The notes beneath the pieces are model-generated. The model saw nothing but the letters and a program-made list of their open reading frames with translations, ran no database searches and was not told where the DNA came from. From Locusta migratoria (taxonomy: Eukaryota > Arthropoda > Insecta > Orthoptera > Acrididae), in assembly GCA_026315105.1 (NCBI GenBank), contig CM048744.1:361523168-361587167 (forward strand): a DNA stretch of 64,000 bases, read 5' to 3'. The position numbers and the translations under genes are program-made. Shown here in pieces: positions 22,110 to 33,201 of this stretch (position 1 is its first letter; each line of letters starts with the position of its first letter).

Positions 22110-22810
22110 AGTTGAGGTCCAACCTTATGAATTGGAGGAGCTTATCCAAATATTCACTATTGGGGTCTGAAGATGGTACAATTGATGTACCGAAACTAAT
22201 CGGCTAAATAAAATTATAACGTGGACAGCTGTTGGCAATTTCTTTGCAAGAACTGAACTGACCAGCTGACGTCCCATTTCTATCCACAAGAATGGATACA
22301 CAAAAAATTTCCGTGGAACGTGACTGGAAGACAGCACTGGGTGACTGCGTGACGACCGTGCGACGTGCGGCGGCGGTGGCGGAGTGTGAACGGCGAGCAG
22401 GTGTTCAGAGCGTGGAGGCGGCCGGTGGTTCCGTAATGCAGCCAGGCCACAGCTCGCGTGTAATGCGGCGCCGCTAATGGCGGGCCCGGCAGCGGCAGAG
22501 CGCCTCGTGATTAACGACCGGGGGCGACAAAAAAAATGCCGCCAAAAAACAACCCACGCTCCCGTATTAACACGACCTCCTCTGCTGCAGCGCCTGGTGT
22601 TACTCATAATTAACGTGCAACACCGCGGCGACAAGCGTCACCGCGATCCCTGCTACCCTGCCGGCCGACGAATTGCAGCAACTCCGAGCGGCGTGGACTC
22701 AACAAGCTAATGCCAGCCCCCTACACCAACAGTACTCAGCCCTGCTGCCGCAAAACCCGCCCGCAATTGAAAAAGTGTTGCCGGTGCACGATTCTCTGCG
22801 CGAAATGGCC
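22110..22810. other. spacer with GC-rich, CpG-rich patch
   Basis: 22330-22790 is markedly richer in G, C and CpG than its surroundings. Frames of 61-169 codons occur on both strands but they are overlapping and compositionally driven, with no family match. The gaagatggtacaattgatgtaccgaaact stretch at 22171 resembles a retroelement signature. Could be a degraded promoter-type island or an old GC-rich repeat. Confidence 0.4.
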
Positions 22811-22814
22811 TTTC

Positions 22815-24250
22815 TACATCTACATCTACACGGCATACTCTGCAAATCACATTTAAGTGCCTGGCAGACGGTCCATCGCACCACCTTCATACTATTTATC
22901 TCCCATTCCATTCTCGAATAGCGCGCGGGAAGAAAGAAAACTTGAATCTCTCTTGATTTCTCGTCTTTTATTCTGATGATCATTTCTACCTATGTAAGTG
23001 GGAATCAACAATATATTTTCGCATTCGGAGGAGAATGTTGGCGATTCCAGTTTCGAAAGTAGCCCACGCCGCAGCGATAAGCGCCAGATTCTGTATCATT
23101 TCCGTAACGCTGTCTCCCCTGTATCGTGACAATACGTAACGAGTTGCCCTTCTCTGGACTCTTTTGATGTCCTCCGTCAAACCCACCTGATAAGGATCCC
23201 ACACTGTGCAGCAATACTCCAAAAATGGACGGACAAGCGTAGTGTATGCAGTTTCTTTTGTAGTTCTGTTGCATGTTTCAAGGGTTCTGCCAATAAAACG
23301 CAGTCTCTGGTTCGCCTTTCCCACGACATTATCTACGTGTTCTTTCCAATTTAAGTCTGAAGTAATAGTAATTCCTAGGTATTTTCTGGAGTTTACGGCC
23401 TTCACTTTTGATTGATTTATCTTGTAAACAAAGTTTAACGGATTTCTTTTCGTACTCGTGTGGACGACTTCACACTTCTCATTATTTAGAGTCAACTGCC
23501 AATTTTTACACCATAGTGATATCTTATTCAGATCGTTCTGCAGGTGGTTTTGATCTTCAGATGATTTTACTAGACAGTAAATCACGGCGTCATCTCCAAA
23601 CAACCTGAGACAGCTACTTAGATTTCCCCCTAAATCATTTGTCTAAATAAGGAACAACAGAGGACCAATAACACTACCCTGTGGAACGCCCGATATCACC
23701 TCTGTTTTAGTCGATGCCTTACCATGGATTACTACGAACTGTGTCCTCTCTGACAAGAAATGCTCTATGCAGTCGCAAATTTGGGGCGATATACCATAAC
23801 CACGCAATTTGATTAAAAGCCGTTTGTGAGGAACGGTGTCAAAAGCCTTCTGGAAATCAAGAAATACGGAATCGATTTGCGAACTCTTGTCTATAGCACC
23901 CATCGTGTGAGTAAAGAGCTAGTTGTGTTTCGCATGAACGACATTTTCTGAATCCGTCTTGACCTTGGGTGAATAGATTATTCTGTTCGAGATAATTCAT
24001 AACATTTGAGTACAGGATATGTTCAAAAGCCCTGCTGCAAATTGTCGTCAATGAAATATGTTTGTAGTTTAGTGGGTTAATCCTACTGCCCTTCTTGAAT
24101 ATAGGTGTGAACTGTGTAACTTTCCAATCTTTTGGTACAGATCCTTCTTTGAGAGAGCGGTTGTATATGGCTGTTAAGTAAGGAGCTATCGCTTCAGCAT
24201 AATCAGATAGAAATCTAATGGGTATATTATTCTTAATTTCACTCTTCATG
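22815..24250 (-). pseudogene. LINE (CR1/L2/Daphne-like group)
   Basis: Minus-strand pieces in order: VPKDWKVTQFTPIFKKGSR and FRKCRSCETQLAL (RT N-terminal), FLDFQKAFDTVPHKRLLIKL (first catalytic box), GVPQGSVIGPLLFLI, MFGDDAVIYC (second catalytic box, GDD where FADD is usual), then RKYLGITITSDLNWKEHV, RTLETCNRTTKETAYTTL and the C-terminal block VQRRATRYVLSRY. The 3' end at 22815 is a tgtagatg hexamer repeat, common on this LINE group in insects. A few frameshifts and stops split it into three long pieces (24249-23857, 23903-23643, 23603-22986). Confidence 0.9.
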
Positions 24251-24254
24251 GTAT

Positions 24255-25068
24255 GGGCAAAGAAATGACGATGAGATAAATTGAAAAGCCTATGGATGAC
24301 TAGCGTGTTTACATAAGGTTCTTACGTATGTTAGTCATTACCATGAATAAGATACAGTAGCCCCTCACATAGCGATCTCCTGCTGTAACGGGAAACAGCA
24401 GAGGCGGTTGAAGGGGACGCGCTATGGGGCCGCAGAACTGCACTTCTGTCTGCGGTATCAGAAGAGAAAAGTGAGAAACAACATGGAGGCTTACGTTTAG
24501 AATATCTTATATGGTACTAGCTGGTAACCTGCGCGTTGCTGCCGCAGAAGAAACAATTGTGCAAATAACGACTGAAATTTGAAAGTGTTAGCTTGTATAA
24601 TTACGAATGACAGAAGTAAGTATTCATTTTATAGTCGATAATAAATACGTTTATTGAAACTTAACGATACATAAGGGAGAAGCATAACTGAACTACGCTT
24701 ATAGCCATCGCGCAAGTGCAAACAATTACACGATATATGCTTCTCTAACGAAAATATCGTTTGTCGATTCAACGAAACAATTAGAACTTACTGTTTGCAC
24801 TGGAAGATTGCGATTAGATGTAATTCACATTTATCTGAGAAGGACACAATAAAACGCTGATCTGTTTGTTTGTGTTACATTCAAACATCTGACTACTTCA
24901 ATGGCCATTCAAATGGATTTGCCGGTATGACACGCGCACCATCTACTGTAAGTTAACGGTACCATATCCACAACCTTCGCGTAAGAACGAGAAGTAAGTT
25001 GATGAAGTTTCATCGCAATCAGATGATCGTTATGGCAGCGCACAAAATACGAACAAAGAACAAATATA
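24255..25068. other. intergenic, no recognisable feature
   Basis: AT-rich, short frames only. ctagctggtaacctgcgcgt near 24517 resembles sequence seen near 36960 and may be a dispersed repeat edge. Nothing else. Confidence 0.35.
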
Positions 25069-26790
25069 CATGGTCTCCCACTCAAGTGTTTCACCCCAGA
25101 TATCTCCGAAACTACCGGAGATATTGAAAAACGACTTTTACGGTTATGAACGTACGGCGGGGCTTATGAAAGTAGGTACTATGAGACAGTCTAAAGAAAT
25201 ATTATTTTCAACACAAACGTATGTTTTTTTTAATGCATACCCCATATTATTTCCTAAGCAATCGATAGGATGAAAAATGACAAAAAGAATCGCGTCGGTT
25301 GCATCGCGATGCGTCCATTACATCCGGAGAAACTGCGAAGCGAAGTTGACGTTTGAAACATATGATGCGCGCTGCTATCTCGTGTGCGAGACTAAAGCGA
25401 GACTCACGGTTGAGTCTCGGACACCCGCTAGCAGCGCGCATCATGCATTATCATGCATCATGTGAGCATCGCGCATCATAAAGAAGCTACTGAAATGCAG
25501 AAACATGCGGCTGGGAGCGTTCACAGGGACGGATGAAGTCCAGTCTCAAAACCCGGAAAAGTGAAATAATTACAAAGTCGGAAAAATAAAAATAAAAACT
25601 ACGGCATGCAACCCTTAGAAATACATAGAATTCCATAAGCAAGCTATTGAAGGAAGTTTTACAAAGCTCGGAGTGAATTACTGACAAAGACTGAGTGCAT
25701 AGTACAAGTTCATAGAAGAAACAGCAAAATTAGAATAGGCAGGGAGAGAAGATCGCGAAATGTTAGTGGAAATCAGAAGGATACACGCATAGTTACTTGT
25801 CTGATGGGCATGGAACAAACAATAGTGGAAGCTGAAGGCTTTGTTCTAATAACCAACCATATGGAACATATATCACACACAGAAGGAAACGATACGGAAG
25901 ATTTTACATGCACTGTACAAAAATGACCATATCGTCTGTTAGAAATCAGGCCCCACAAAGCTAGAAAGAATTTGCACAGAGTTCATACACTGCCACATAA
26001 TCACAAAAGGTTTGAATATACCAGGCTGTTATCAAACTGCAACTAGTAACACGCACACCGCTTTTATCTGTTGGAAATCACTGGATTGAAATAGTAGATC
26101 ACATTTCTGCGCACGATTGGAAGGAACATAAAAATGAATCTAAGTTCAAGAGTCTAAGTTAAACATGGTAGACAACAAATCGCTACCACCTCCACAGGCA
26201 CAAAAGCAGAACCAACCTTACCTCACCACGAGCCCATAAAGTGTGACCGAGCGGCCAGGAGGCACGGGAAGCTTACTGGAAACTGGAAAACCCAAGAAAA
26301 CAACGGCAGTGAGGAGAGAAGCTCGTGAGACTCGTCCTTGAGAAGGCTCGTCGACTGGCTTATAACCAAAGGGTGTAGAAACCTCTTTGGTCACATCAGC
26401 AGCAGGGGTTGGTAACGACTAACTATCGACTCTGAGCCGAACCATGCAAAGTGAGCTATTACTACCTACATTCAGACAGCAATTAGATTCTCGCACATCC
26501 ATATAAAAGTAAAACAAGTACTCATTCTCACAGGGACAGTTTCGTAGCAGAGAAGCCGTACTTATTGCCACATTAATAAATACAGTAATAAATTATTAAA
26601 ACAAAATCCTATTAATATTAACTAACATTTCAGAAACTAATATTTAAAAAAATATAAAAATGCTTCGAAAAGTGTGGGGATCTAGTTTTAACAAAATGCT
26701 AATCTAGCGACATCAAATAAATTTCATTTTTATAAAAAATATATGGAAGACGACAGGCGGTCGCCTTTTACACTTGAGTGGGACACCCTG
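25069..26790. mobile_element. relative of the palindromic MITE, right arm disrupted
   Basis: Ends are catggtctcccactcaagtg on the left and, in reverse, cagggtgtcccactcaagtg on the right, both flanked by TA. The left arm (25069-25400) follows the order of the MITE at 17244 (cgacttttacggttatgaac, caatcgataggatg, attacatccgg.ga.a..tgcga). A hairpin at 25362-25446 (gatgcgcgctgcta pairing with tagcagcgcgcatc) marks the old centre. A symmetric right arm would end near 25740, but ~1 kb of unrelated DNA follows before the right terminus. No transposase seen. Confidence 0.6.
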
Positions 26791-26811
26791 TATATATAAG
26801 GTTTCCGTTAG

Positions 26812-26945
26812 CACATCTCCTCCTTTCCCCTCTATTCACCTGCCTCCCCCCGCCCCACCCCTCTCTCCTCCTGTCCCTTTCTCTGTCCATTCCTCCCCTC
26901 CCTCTGTTCATCTCCTTTCACCTGTCTGTCACCATATCCCTTCTC
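26812..26945. repeat. pyrimidine-rich tract (left part)
   Basis: Almost pure C/T on the plus strand (tcccctc, ctctctcctcc motifs). It is the same tract as 27157-27244, split by a SINE; purine-pyrimidine asymmetry of this length can form triplex DNA. Confidence 0.75.
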
Positions 26946-26954
26946 TTATTCTCC

Positions 26955-27147
26955 GCCATCCGCGGCGGCCGAGCGATGTGTCAGTCACGGTCTGCACGGC
27001 CACTACGGTCGGGGGATGGAATCCCCTTCGGGCATGGAAGTTTGTGGCGTCTTTAGTGTAAGGTAGTTTATAAGTAGTTTGTAAGTTTAGGGGCTGATGA
27101 CCCCGCAGTTAAGACCGTTAGCTCTATAAACATTTGAACATTTGATT
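26955..27147 (+). mobile_element. tRNA-derived SINE (type I)
   Basis: Head gccatccgcggcggccgagc, body and tail ataaacatttgaacatttga as in other copies. The B box is damaged (gggggatggaatcccc). 9-bp duplication ttattctcc at 26946-26954 and 27148-27156, cutting a pyrimidine tract. Confidence 0.9.
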
Positions 27148-27156
27148 TTATTCTCC

Positions 27157-27244
27157 TCCTTCCCCCTATCTGTCCGTCTTCTCCTCTCCCCCCCCCCCTC
27201 TCTCTCTCTGTTCGTCTCCTCCTCCACCTACTCCTCTCCCTCCT
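27157..27244. repeat. pyrimidine-rich tract (right part)
   Basis: Continuation of the tract at 26812, including a ccccccccc run and a (tc)n run near 27190-27205. Confidence 0.75.
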
Positions 27245-27269
27245 ATGAAAACATACATGCATGGGCACC

Positions 27270-27650
27270 AAGTTTCACGTTTCATTCAATTCCGTCCAGC
27301 CGTTTTATCGTGAAGAGTAAAAAATTTGTTAATCCACTGTAAGGTACCCTCTGCCAAGCACCGTCTGCTGGCTTCCTAAAGGTAGTTCATGCGTTAATGC
27401 CAGGTGTAAGCTATCTGTATTCCAAATTTGATTCAAATCCGACCAGCTGTTTCACCGTGAAGAGACACAAACGTATTAACCCAATGTAAGGTACCCTCCG
27501 CCACACACCGTATGGTGGCTTGAGAAAGGTAACCCATGTATTAATCAGGGTATAAGCTACCTCTGTTCCAAATTTCATTCATACCCGTCCAGCCATTTCA
27601 ACGTGAAGGTGTAAGAAACGAATTACCTAATGGTAAACCACCCTCCGCCA
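27270..27650. repeat. satellite-type array, ~150-bp unit, about 2.5 copies
   Basis: Units contain aatttcattcatacccgtcc, agcc.ttt.a.cgtgaag, taaggtaccctccgcca and aaaggta.cccatgtattaat. Clear starts near 27280, 27420 and 27567. The same unit in inverse orientation appears once at 37750-37905. Confidence 0.75.
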
Positions 27651-28153
27651 TCATCATACGATGTTAATCCACCGGAGGAAATCCAGGAGTCCGCCGTCAG
27701 CAATACACGAGCTAATTTCGTAAAGGTATGAATCCCTTAATGAGCAATGTTTCGCATAATGATTCTGTTAAGTGCCTTTAATCTTCGGTTACGGCCTTCT
27801 AACCTAGGTAGACCTCTTCAGCTGCTTGGGCAACGTGAAATTCCGCGTTGTTCAGATGAAGTTCTGACAAATAGGAGTGCTGCTCACAGTGGCGTGATCA
27901 GTAGCGTCGCAGGTGCAGAAATGCCAGCCAGAGTGGCAGACGCCACGGGCAGGGTGTGATTGTGCCTGCTGCTGCGGCATCCCGCGTGACGCAGGTGTGC
28001 TGGGGGTTGCAGGCGTCGATACCAAAGATGGAAGTTTCTTTTTCTGTTTGTGAGATGTGGTGACGTTGAGAACTGTATAGCATATGACCAAAAGTGTGGA
28101 GAATGAAGAAATGTAATTTATAACATCATTATTAGGTGTGTCTCACAAATAAG
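27651..28153. other. intergenic, no recognisable feature
   Basis: Only short frames (60-79 codons) on both strands with no family signal. Confidence 0.4.
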
Positions 28154-28425
28154 TATTCAAAAGAGATATTGGCTGGCCAGTACTTACCATTTTGCTATAC
28201 TGCCGATAGTTACACTCAGAAAGAAATGGAGGAAAATAACAAGCTTTCCGAACTGTGTTCCTTCTTCAGGCGGCATCCCTTTCTTCTTTTTTCTCCCTTC
28301 TCTCCATCTGAAGAAGGAATACAGTTCCGAAAGCTTGTTATTTTCCTCCCTTTTTTTCTAAGTGTAACTATCGGCAGTACAGCAAAAAGGTAAGTATTGG
28401 CCAGCCAATCTATCTCTTTTGAATA
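28154..28425. repeat. 272-bp foldback (imperfect palindrome)
   Basis: Left arm tattcaaaagagatattggc through ctgtgttccttcttcag pairs with the right arm ctgaagaaggaatacagttc through ccaatctatctcttttgaata. Arms are ~115 bp with scattered mismatches; the loop is ~35 bp of pyrimidine-rich DNA. RNA from either strand would fold into a long hairpin. Compatible with a MITE, though no convincing target duplication was found. Confidence 0.85.
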
Positions 28426-29158
28426 ATAATTTATCATCTCTAAGGAGATTTTCCATATTAATCACAAATAAATATGATACATGTCGAAGATAAGAACAGT
28501 AATATGAGAATTAAAACAACATGTTTAAGTGGATGACTAACAAAGTGTAACAAGTCAACTTAGTGTAATCCATTACATTCTTCATCAAGTGCATCTTTAC
28601 GCCAAGTACATTACCATTAAAAATATTACTGATACCGCAATGCATTGAATTGGTGTGTACGATTATTGTTAAGGATAAGTTAAGAGAAAAACAGACTTTC
28701 ATGAGTAATCAAAACCATCTTAAGACTACATTAATTGTTGTTCTTGTGCATAAAGCACTTACAATTTTGTATGTTGACATTGTCAGAGAATAGGATTTAA
28801 CGCCCAGTTGACGCCGTGGTCATTAGAGACGGTTACGTTGAGTGGGTGTGTTGCTCAATTGAATTAACAAATCTGGTGAAACTAAGTCAACAAACAAGTC
28901 AAATCGAATAAGATGAAGTACAATATCTGTTAGCTACTGGTATGCGATCTACAAATAGGTTTCCATTTCTTAGCAGTGATTATTGTCCATTCAGACAGCA
29001 CTTCTGAAATAATAACTTGGTTAGCCAGACATTACATTCATGCATGGAAATACAGAGCCCGCCAGAAAAATGTAAACACTCTTTGTCAGGCTCTATCGAG
29101 ATATCTATACTATCGTTTGATTTGAATTACGAGTTGTTGTAGTATGGTCTTTGCGTCA
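28426..29158. other. intergenic, dispersed-repeat edges
   Basis: AT-rich. gaataggatttaacgcccag at 28790 and agcccgccagaaaaatgtaaac at 29056 look like edges of dispersed repeats (the second like a mariner-type terminus), but only single ends are visible. Confidence 0.35.
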
Positions 29159-29159
29159 A

Positions 29160-30045
29160 CTGATCTAGATCTACATATATATATTTCGCAGTCTACAGTA
29201 AGGTGCGTGCCGGAGGGTACAGTGTACAACCAGTAGGTACTCTCTTTCCTATTCCACTCCCAAATAGAACGAGGGAAAAAAGAATGTCTATAAGCTTCTA
29301 TACGAGCCCTAATTTCTCATCTCTTTGTGATCTTTTCGCGAAATGTAAGTAGGCGGCAGGAAGATCGTTCTACACTCAGCTCCAAATTCCGGCCCTTTAA
29401 ATTTACTCAACAGAATTTCTCCAAAAGAACGTCGTCTTTCCTCCAACGATCCCCAATTGAGTTGCCGGAGCATTTCCGTGACACTCGCGCATTGGTCGAA
29501 CCTACCAGTAACGAACCTAGCTGCTCGCCTTTGAACTGATCCTCCCTTTAAACTAATCTGCTGTGTTCCCAAACACTTGAACAGTACTCAAGACGTGGTC
29601 CTACAAGCGTTTTATACGCGGTCTGCTTTACAGATGAAGTACATCTTCCCAAAATTCTCCCAATAAACCGAAGTCGGCTGTCCGCCTTACTCATAACTGT
29701 CCTTACATGTTCGTTCCATTTCATATCGTCCTACAACGTTACGCCTAGATATTTGAACGATGCATAAAGAAGCTCAATACTAATGCTGCATTCTAACATT
29801 ATGGGATTGTTTTTTTCTACTCATGCGCATCGCCTTACAGTTTTTTACATTTACAGCTAGCTGCCATTCTTCACACCAACTAGAAGTTTAGTCTTTCATC
29901 CTGCGTGCTATTACATTCAACTAAAGACGACACCTCCCCATACACCACAGCATCATCAGAAAACAGCAGCTAATTACAAGTTACTATGACCATCAGATCA
30001 TTTATATAGATAAAAATGTTAGTAATTCCATTTCTGTATTGAGAA
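29160..30045 (-). pseudogene. LINE (CR1/L2-like group), 3' fragment
   Basis: On minus, LLFSDDAVVYGEVSS (second catalytic box of RT, SDD variant) lies near 29970, then a C-terminal part at 29309-29572: VQRRAARFVTGRFDQCASV followed by TEMLRQLNWGSLEERRR, a standard block of this LINE group. The 3' end near 29160 has a tagatctagatc/atgtag-like short repeat. Stops and frameshifts throughout. It differs from the copy at 22815-24250, so a second family. Confidence 0.82.
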
Positions 30046-30051
30046 AACACG

Positions 30052-31225
30052 ATGGCTGGAGCACAGTTGACATTCGAGCAATGAAAATGTATTGTGAAGT
30101 GGTGTTCAAGTTAGATAATGGAGGCGGGTGTTTGAACCAGAACCACCAACCTCCTAACAAAGAAATGTTCAAATGTTTGTATAGCTTACGGGACTTAACT
30201 ACGGGGTCATCAGCCCCTAAACTTACAAACTACTTCTGAACTAGCTAATCCTAAGGACGACACAAATATCCATGCCCTAGGGGGGGATTCGAACCCCCGA
30301 CCGTAGTGGCCGTGCAGAACGTGACTGGAGCGCCTCAGTCCCCTCGGCCACCGCGGCCGGCACCTCCTAACAATTACACGCTTTATTGAGATGTTGGAAT
30401 TGCATGGTAGGATTTGTGATGTTCACGACGGAAGACCAGGAAGACAGCGTATTGGTACAAGTTCTGGTTTGGAAACGCAATGTGCACCTGAAGTGGGAGT
30501 TAGCAGTACAATGGCACAAAGAATTCTGAAAGCTGCTAAGTAGAAAGTCTGTATTCCACAATTACTGCACGAGATTAATGGTGACGATCCTGATTCCCAA
30601 ATGCACTTTTGCGAGTGCCGACTGATGTCGAACAATTTGCGACGAAGGTAGTGTGGAGCGATGAGGTACAATCTAAACTTAACGGAACGGTGGATAAACA
30701 TAACAATGTGTACAGGGCACCGTAAAATCAGCCATGTTTGTGCGGATAAGGCAGTCGATCTACCAGGGGTTGTTGTATAGTGTGGACCACCATTTAGGTG
30801 CATAGTAGACCCCCTTTTTCTTTTATACTACCGTTACTGGAGAAGTGTACCTGGAGGTGTTAGGCCATCAGTTTTTCCAGGTATAGGTGCGCTTTATGGA
30901 GCTGACGGAGAGACCTTCTTCCGACAGGACGGGGCGCCATCACACAACTGCCTAACCGTACGAACTTTCCTGAATAACAATTGTCAGGGACATCGTATTG
31001 GACGAAGAGGCCCCATTGAGTTCCTCCACGGTGCCAGGTCTAACACCTATCGACTTTTCCTTTGGGGAACGTGAACGATAACGTTTACCGACGTCAGCCA
31101 CGTGCCGTGGAGGAGCTTGCCCAGGAGCTCACAGCGACCTGTGCAGCGAGCCTCATTGAATACTGACTGACAATATCTGCGGCTACCGCCCGTCGCTTCG
31201 CATTGTGTTTTACAGGATCGTCCCT
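30052..31225 (+). pseudogene. mariner-superfamily transposase relic with nested SINE
   Basis: Begins MAGAQLTFEQ stop KCIVKW at 30052, an N-terminal domain seen in an insect mariner-superfamily group. After the SINE (30161-30361) it continues with EVGVSSTMAQRILKAAK (helix-turn-helix), WSDEVQSKLNGTVDKHNN (first catalytic D in WSDE), PFFFYTTVTGEVYLEVLG, FFRQDGAPSHNCLTVRTFLN (second D in RQDGAP), the GRRGPIE and FPLGNVND area, and VEELAQELTATCAASLIEY. Frameshifts and stops are many. The order matches a full-length transposase, so this is an old complete insertion. Terminal repeats not found. Confidence 0.87.
30161..30361 (-). mobile_element. tRNA-derived SINE (type I)
   Basis: Minus-strand copy with intact head and B box (reverse: gggttcgaatcccccc). 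12-bp duplication acctcctaacaa at 30149-30160 and 30362-30373. Inserted into the transposase relic, hence younger than it. Confidence 0.95.
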
Positions 31226-31527
31226 TAGTTTGCCTAAGTGTCCCGTTGTCCCGACAAAGTAAATACGGGAAGTATGTTGTCCCGTATTTTACTAACCATC
31301 CCCTATATTCTTAATTAACATTTTTTAAAGTAATGTTAGCGTTACCAAACGGAACACAGATGTAGTCATAATCAATAGACTTCGACACAAAGTGGATGAG
31401 TCACTATTTTTGACGTACTAATTTTTTCATGTTTCCAATAATTCAACCTTTGGGGCCAATCGTTTTTTAAATTTATTTTTTTATTTTATTTTAAATGAAA
31501 AAGAAAGTATAGGTTGCCCAAAATCGC
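31226..31527. other. spacer with repeated tgtcccgt motifs
   Basis: gtcccgttgtcccgacaaag and ttgtcccgtattttac (31236-31305) resemble cgtcccgt-type words that recur near 33085 and 33170 beside the right end of a hAT relic, so this may be its left portion. Not resolved. Confidence 0.35.
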
Positions 31528-31529
31528 TA

Positions 31530-32089
31530 CGGTAAGGTGGTACAAATTCGACATAGGTACAATTCCGATCAACATAATTTGTCAGTCTAGTAGTGTTGGT
31601 AGCACATTCCTTTGTGTGGCATTGTAGTGTAGCAGGTGTCTACAGCTCCTCCTGTCTTTTCCAAGAATACACCACTTTGTGCTACGGAGATATGATTATT
31701 TTCATTTTTAGAGGTAAGTGAAGCTACTTACTCTAATGCGCTCTTATAAATTTTCTATTGAAGGGTGACTGGATTCGCTGCCAAAAATGCAATGTTTGGT
31801 ACCACAAAGTATACGTTGGTGCCCGAGGGAAAAACTTATTTTTATGTGTAAGATGCCAGTGATCAAAATTTTATCAGGAAGTGATTACAATTGTACCTAG
31901 CGTGGTACATGTTTCATCGATTTTTCTCAATTCTGTAACCTTTTTGTATTATTACCGACATTTGTAAATATCTAATATTTGTGTTACATATTCGTTAAAC
32001 ATCCAAGAACAAGTATCATAGTTAAAGTTATTTCTTTTCTGAATATATTTCCATTTGTCCGAAATGATCACAATTGTACCACCTTACCC
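31530..32089. mobile_element. pogo-type non-autonomous element with zinc-finger exon
   Basis: Ends cggtaaggtggtacaaattc and, in reverse, gggtaaggtggtacaattgt are flanked by TA (31528-31529, 32090-32091). The plus strand at 31767-31860 encodes DWIRCQKCNVWYHKVYVG ARGKNLFLCVRCQ then a stop: C-x2-C ... H ... C-x2-C, like the PHD-type finger at the C-terminus of insect pogo/Tigger-like DDE transposases. It is preceded by ttctattgaag, a plausible 3' splice site. The catalytic domain is missing; 560 bp in all. Confidence 0.72.
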
Positions 32090-32514
32090 TATATAAGTTT
32101 TAAAGTATTTTTGGGCAACGTAGGATTCTCTCTTTTTTTAATGCTTTCACACGACATGTGCAAGTCTTCCAACTATATTCCGTGATTAATGAATTAATTG
32201 CAAGAAGACAGCGTGCTGAAAGAGTCTTATTTATTGGACATTTTAAGTTCATTTCACGAGACGTTAACTGATTATATCGGAAAATGGGATTACGCTTTTC
32301 ATGTGCTGAACGCATTTAACTAGTCTCACATCAAATATTTTCTTCTGTGGAAGTCTGTTTAGTAAATAAATAAGAATTTACCTTAGTGTGATGAATATAT
32401 TTCGAGAGAAAGATGTGAAGATCAGCTTAGATCAGCTTATTGGGAAAGTGAACCATCTTATTAATCGAGAACTGTGTAGCGAGTTGGTAAAAACTCCTCT
32501 CTCAAACTTATTTG

Positions 32515-32735
32515 CATCGGACGATACCTGTTGCAAATGCTGATATGGAAATAGTGTTCTCCATCACAAATATTTTATGGACTCCGAAAACAATATATTT
32601 AGTGTGCAAACTGTGAAGAAAATAATTATTATAGGAACTCATTTTCACAATACTTGATATGGTGATCATTATGTGAAAATACCGACCTCCGGAATGACAC
32701 ACATTCACAGAGAAATACGTAAATTGCGCAAGTAA
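32515..32735 (+). pseudogene. hAT transposase dimerisation-domain relic
   Basis: IPVANADMEIVFSITNILWT at 32525 matches the hAT C-terminal dimerisation block (usually N/S-A-D/E-x-E-R-x-FS), here with I in place of R. After one frameshift VQTVKKIIIIG follows, and the frame ends HREIRKLRK stop at 32733. The right terminus is probably at about 33201, where gtcaccctaa resembles the reverse of a tagggtgac hAT end. A SINE lies between. Confidence 0.72.
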
Positions 32736-32821
32736 TCACGACTGTCCTTCTTGCTTGTTAGCATGTGAGAACTATAAAAGAACAAAATATTTCTTTAATT
32801 AGTTGTGCGAGTAGTCACGTT

Positions 32822-33007
32822 GAAATGTTTGTAAACCTCTTGGACCAAACTGCTATGCTCATCAGTCCCTAGACTTACCAACTACTTAAACAATCTACGT
32901 ACAACACACACAATCATGCCCCGGGGAGGACTCGAACCTCCGACGGTCATCAACCGCGCGATCCGCAGCAAGGCGCCTTAAAATGCTCGGCCACTCCACC
33001 GCGGCGG
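32822..33007 (-). mobile_element. tRNA-derived SINE (type II)
   Basis: Minus-strand copy. Reverse head: cgccgcggtggagtggccga; B box ggttcgagtcctcc. Flanks gtagtcacgtt (32811-32821) and gtagctatgtt (33008-33018) are an imperfect duplication (8 of 11), fitting an older insertion. Confidence 0.85.
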
Positions 33008-33201
33008 GTAGCTATGTTTGGTTAATTTTTGTATTAGCATCTGACTTGATACGTCTAAGATACAGAGATTGCCCTGTATGTAGTTTGTCCCGTCTCAAAT
33101 AAACCCGTAATTCCGCTACAGATAAAGGCAACATTTAGTGTCACACGCATCGGTGCCCACAAGTGTCCCGTATTTTTATTTTTGAAATATGGTCACCCTA
33201 A

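Noticed and set aside
22125..22634. 169-codon minus frame
   Set aside because: Lies in the CpG-rich patch, overlaps other frames on both strands, no family or codon signal.
25364..25446. Hairpin as a microRNA precursor
   Set aside because: It coincides with the centre of a palindromic MITE, so the fold is explained by the element.
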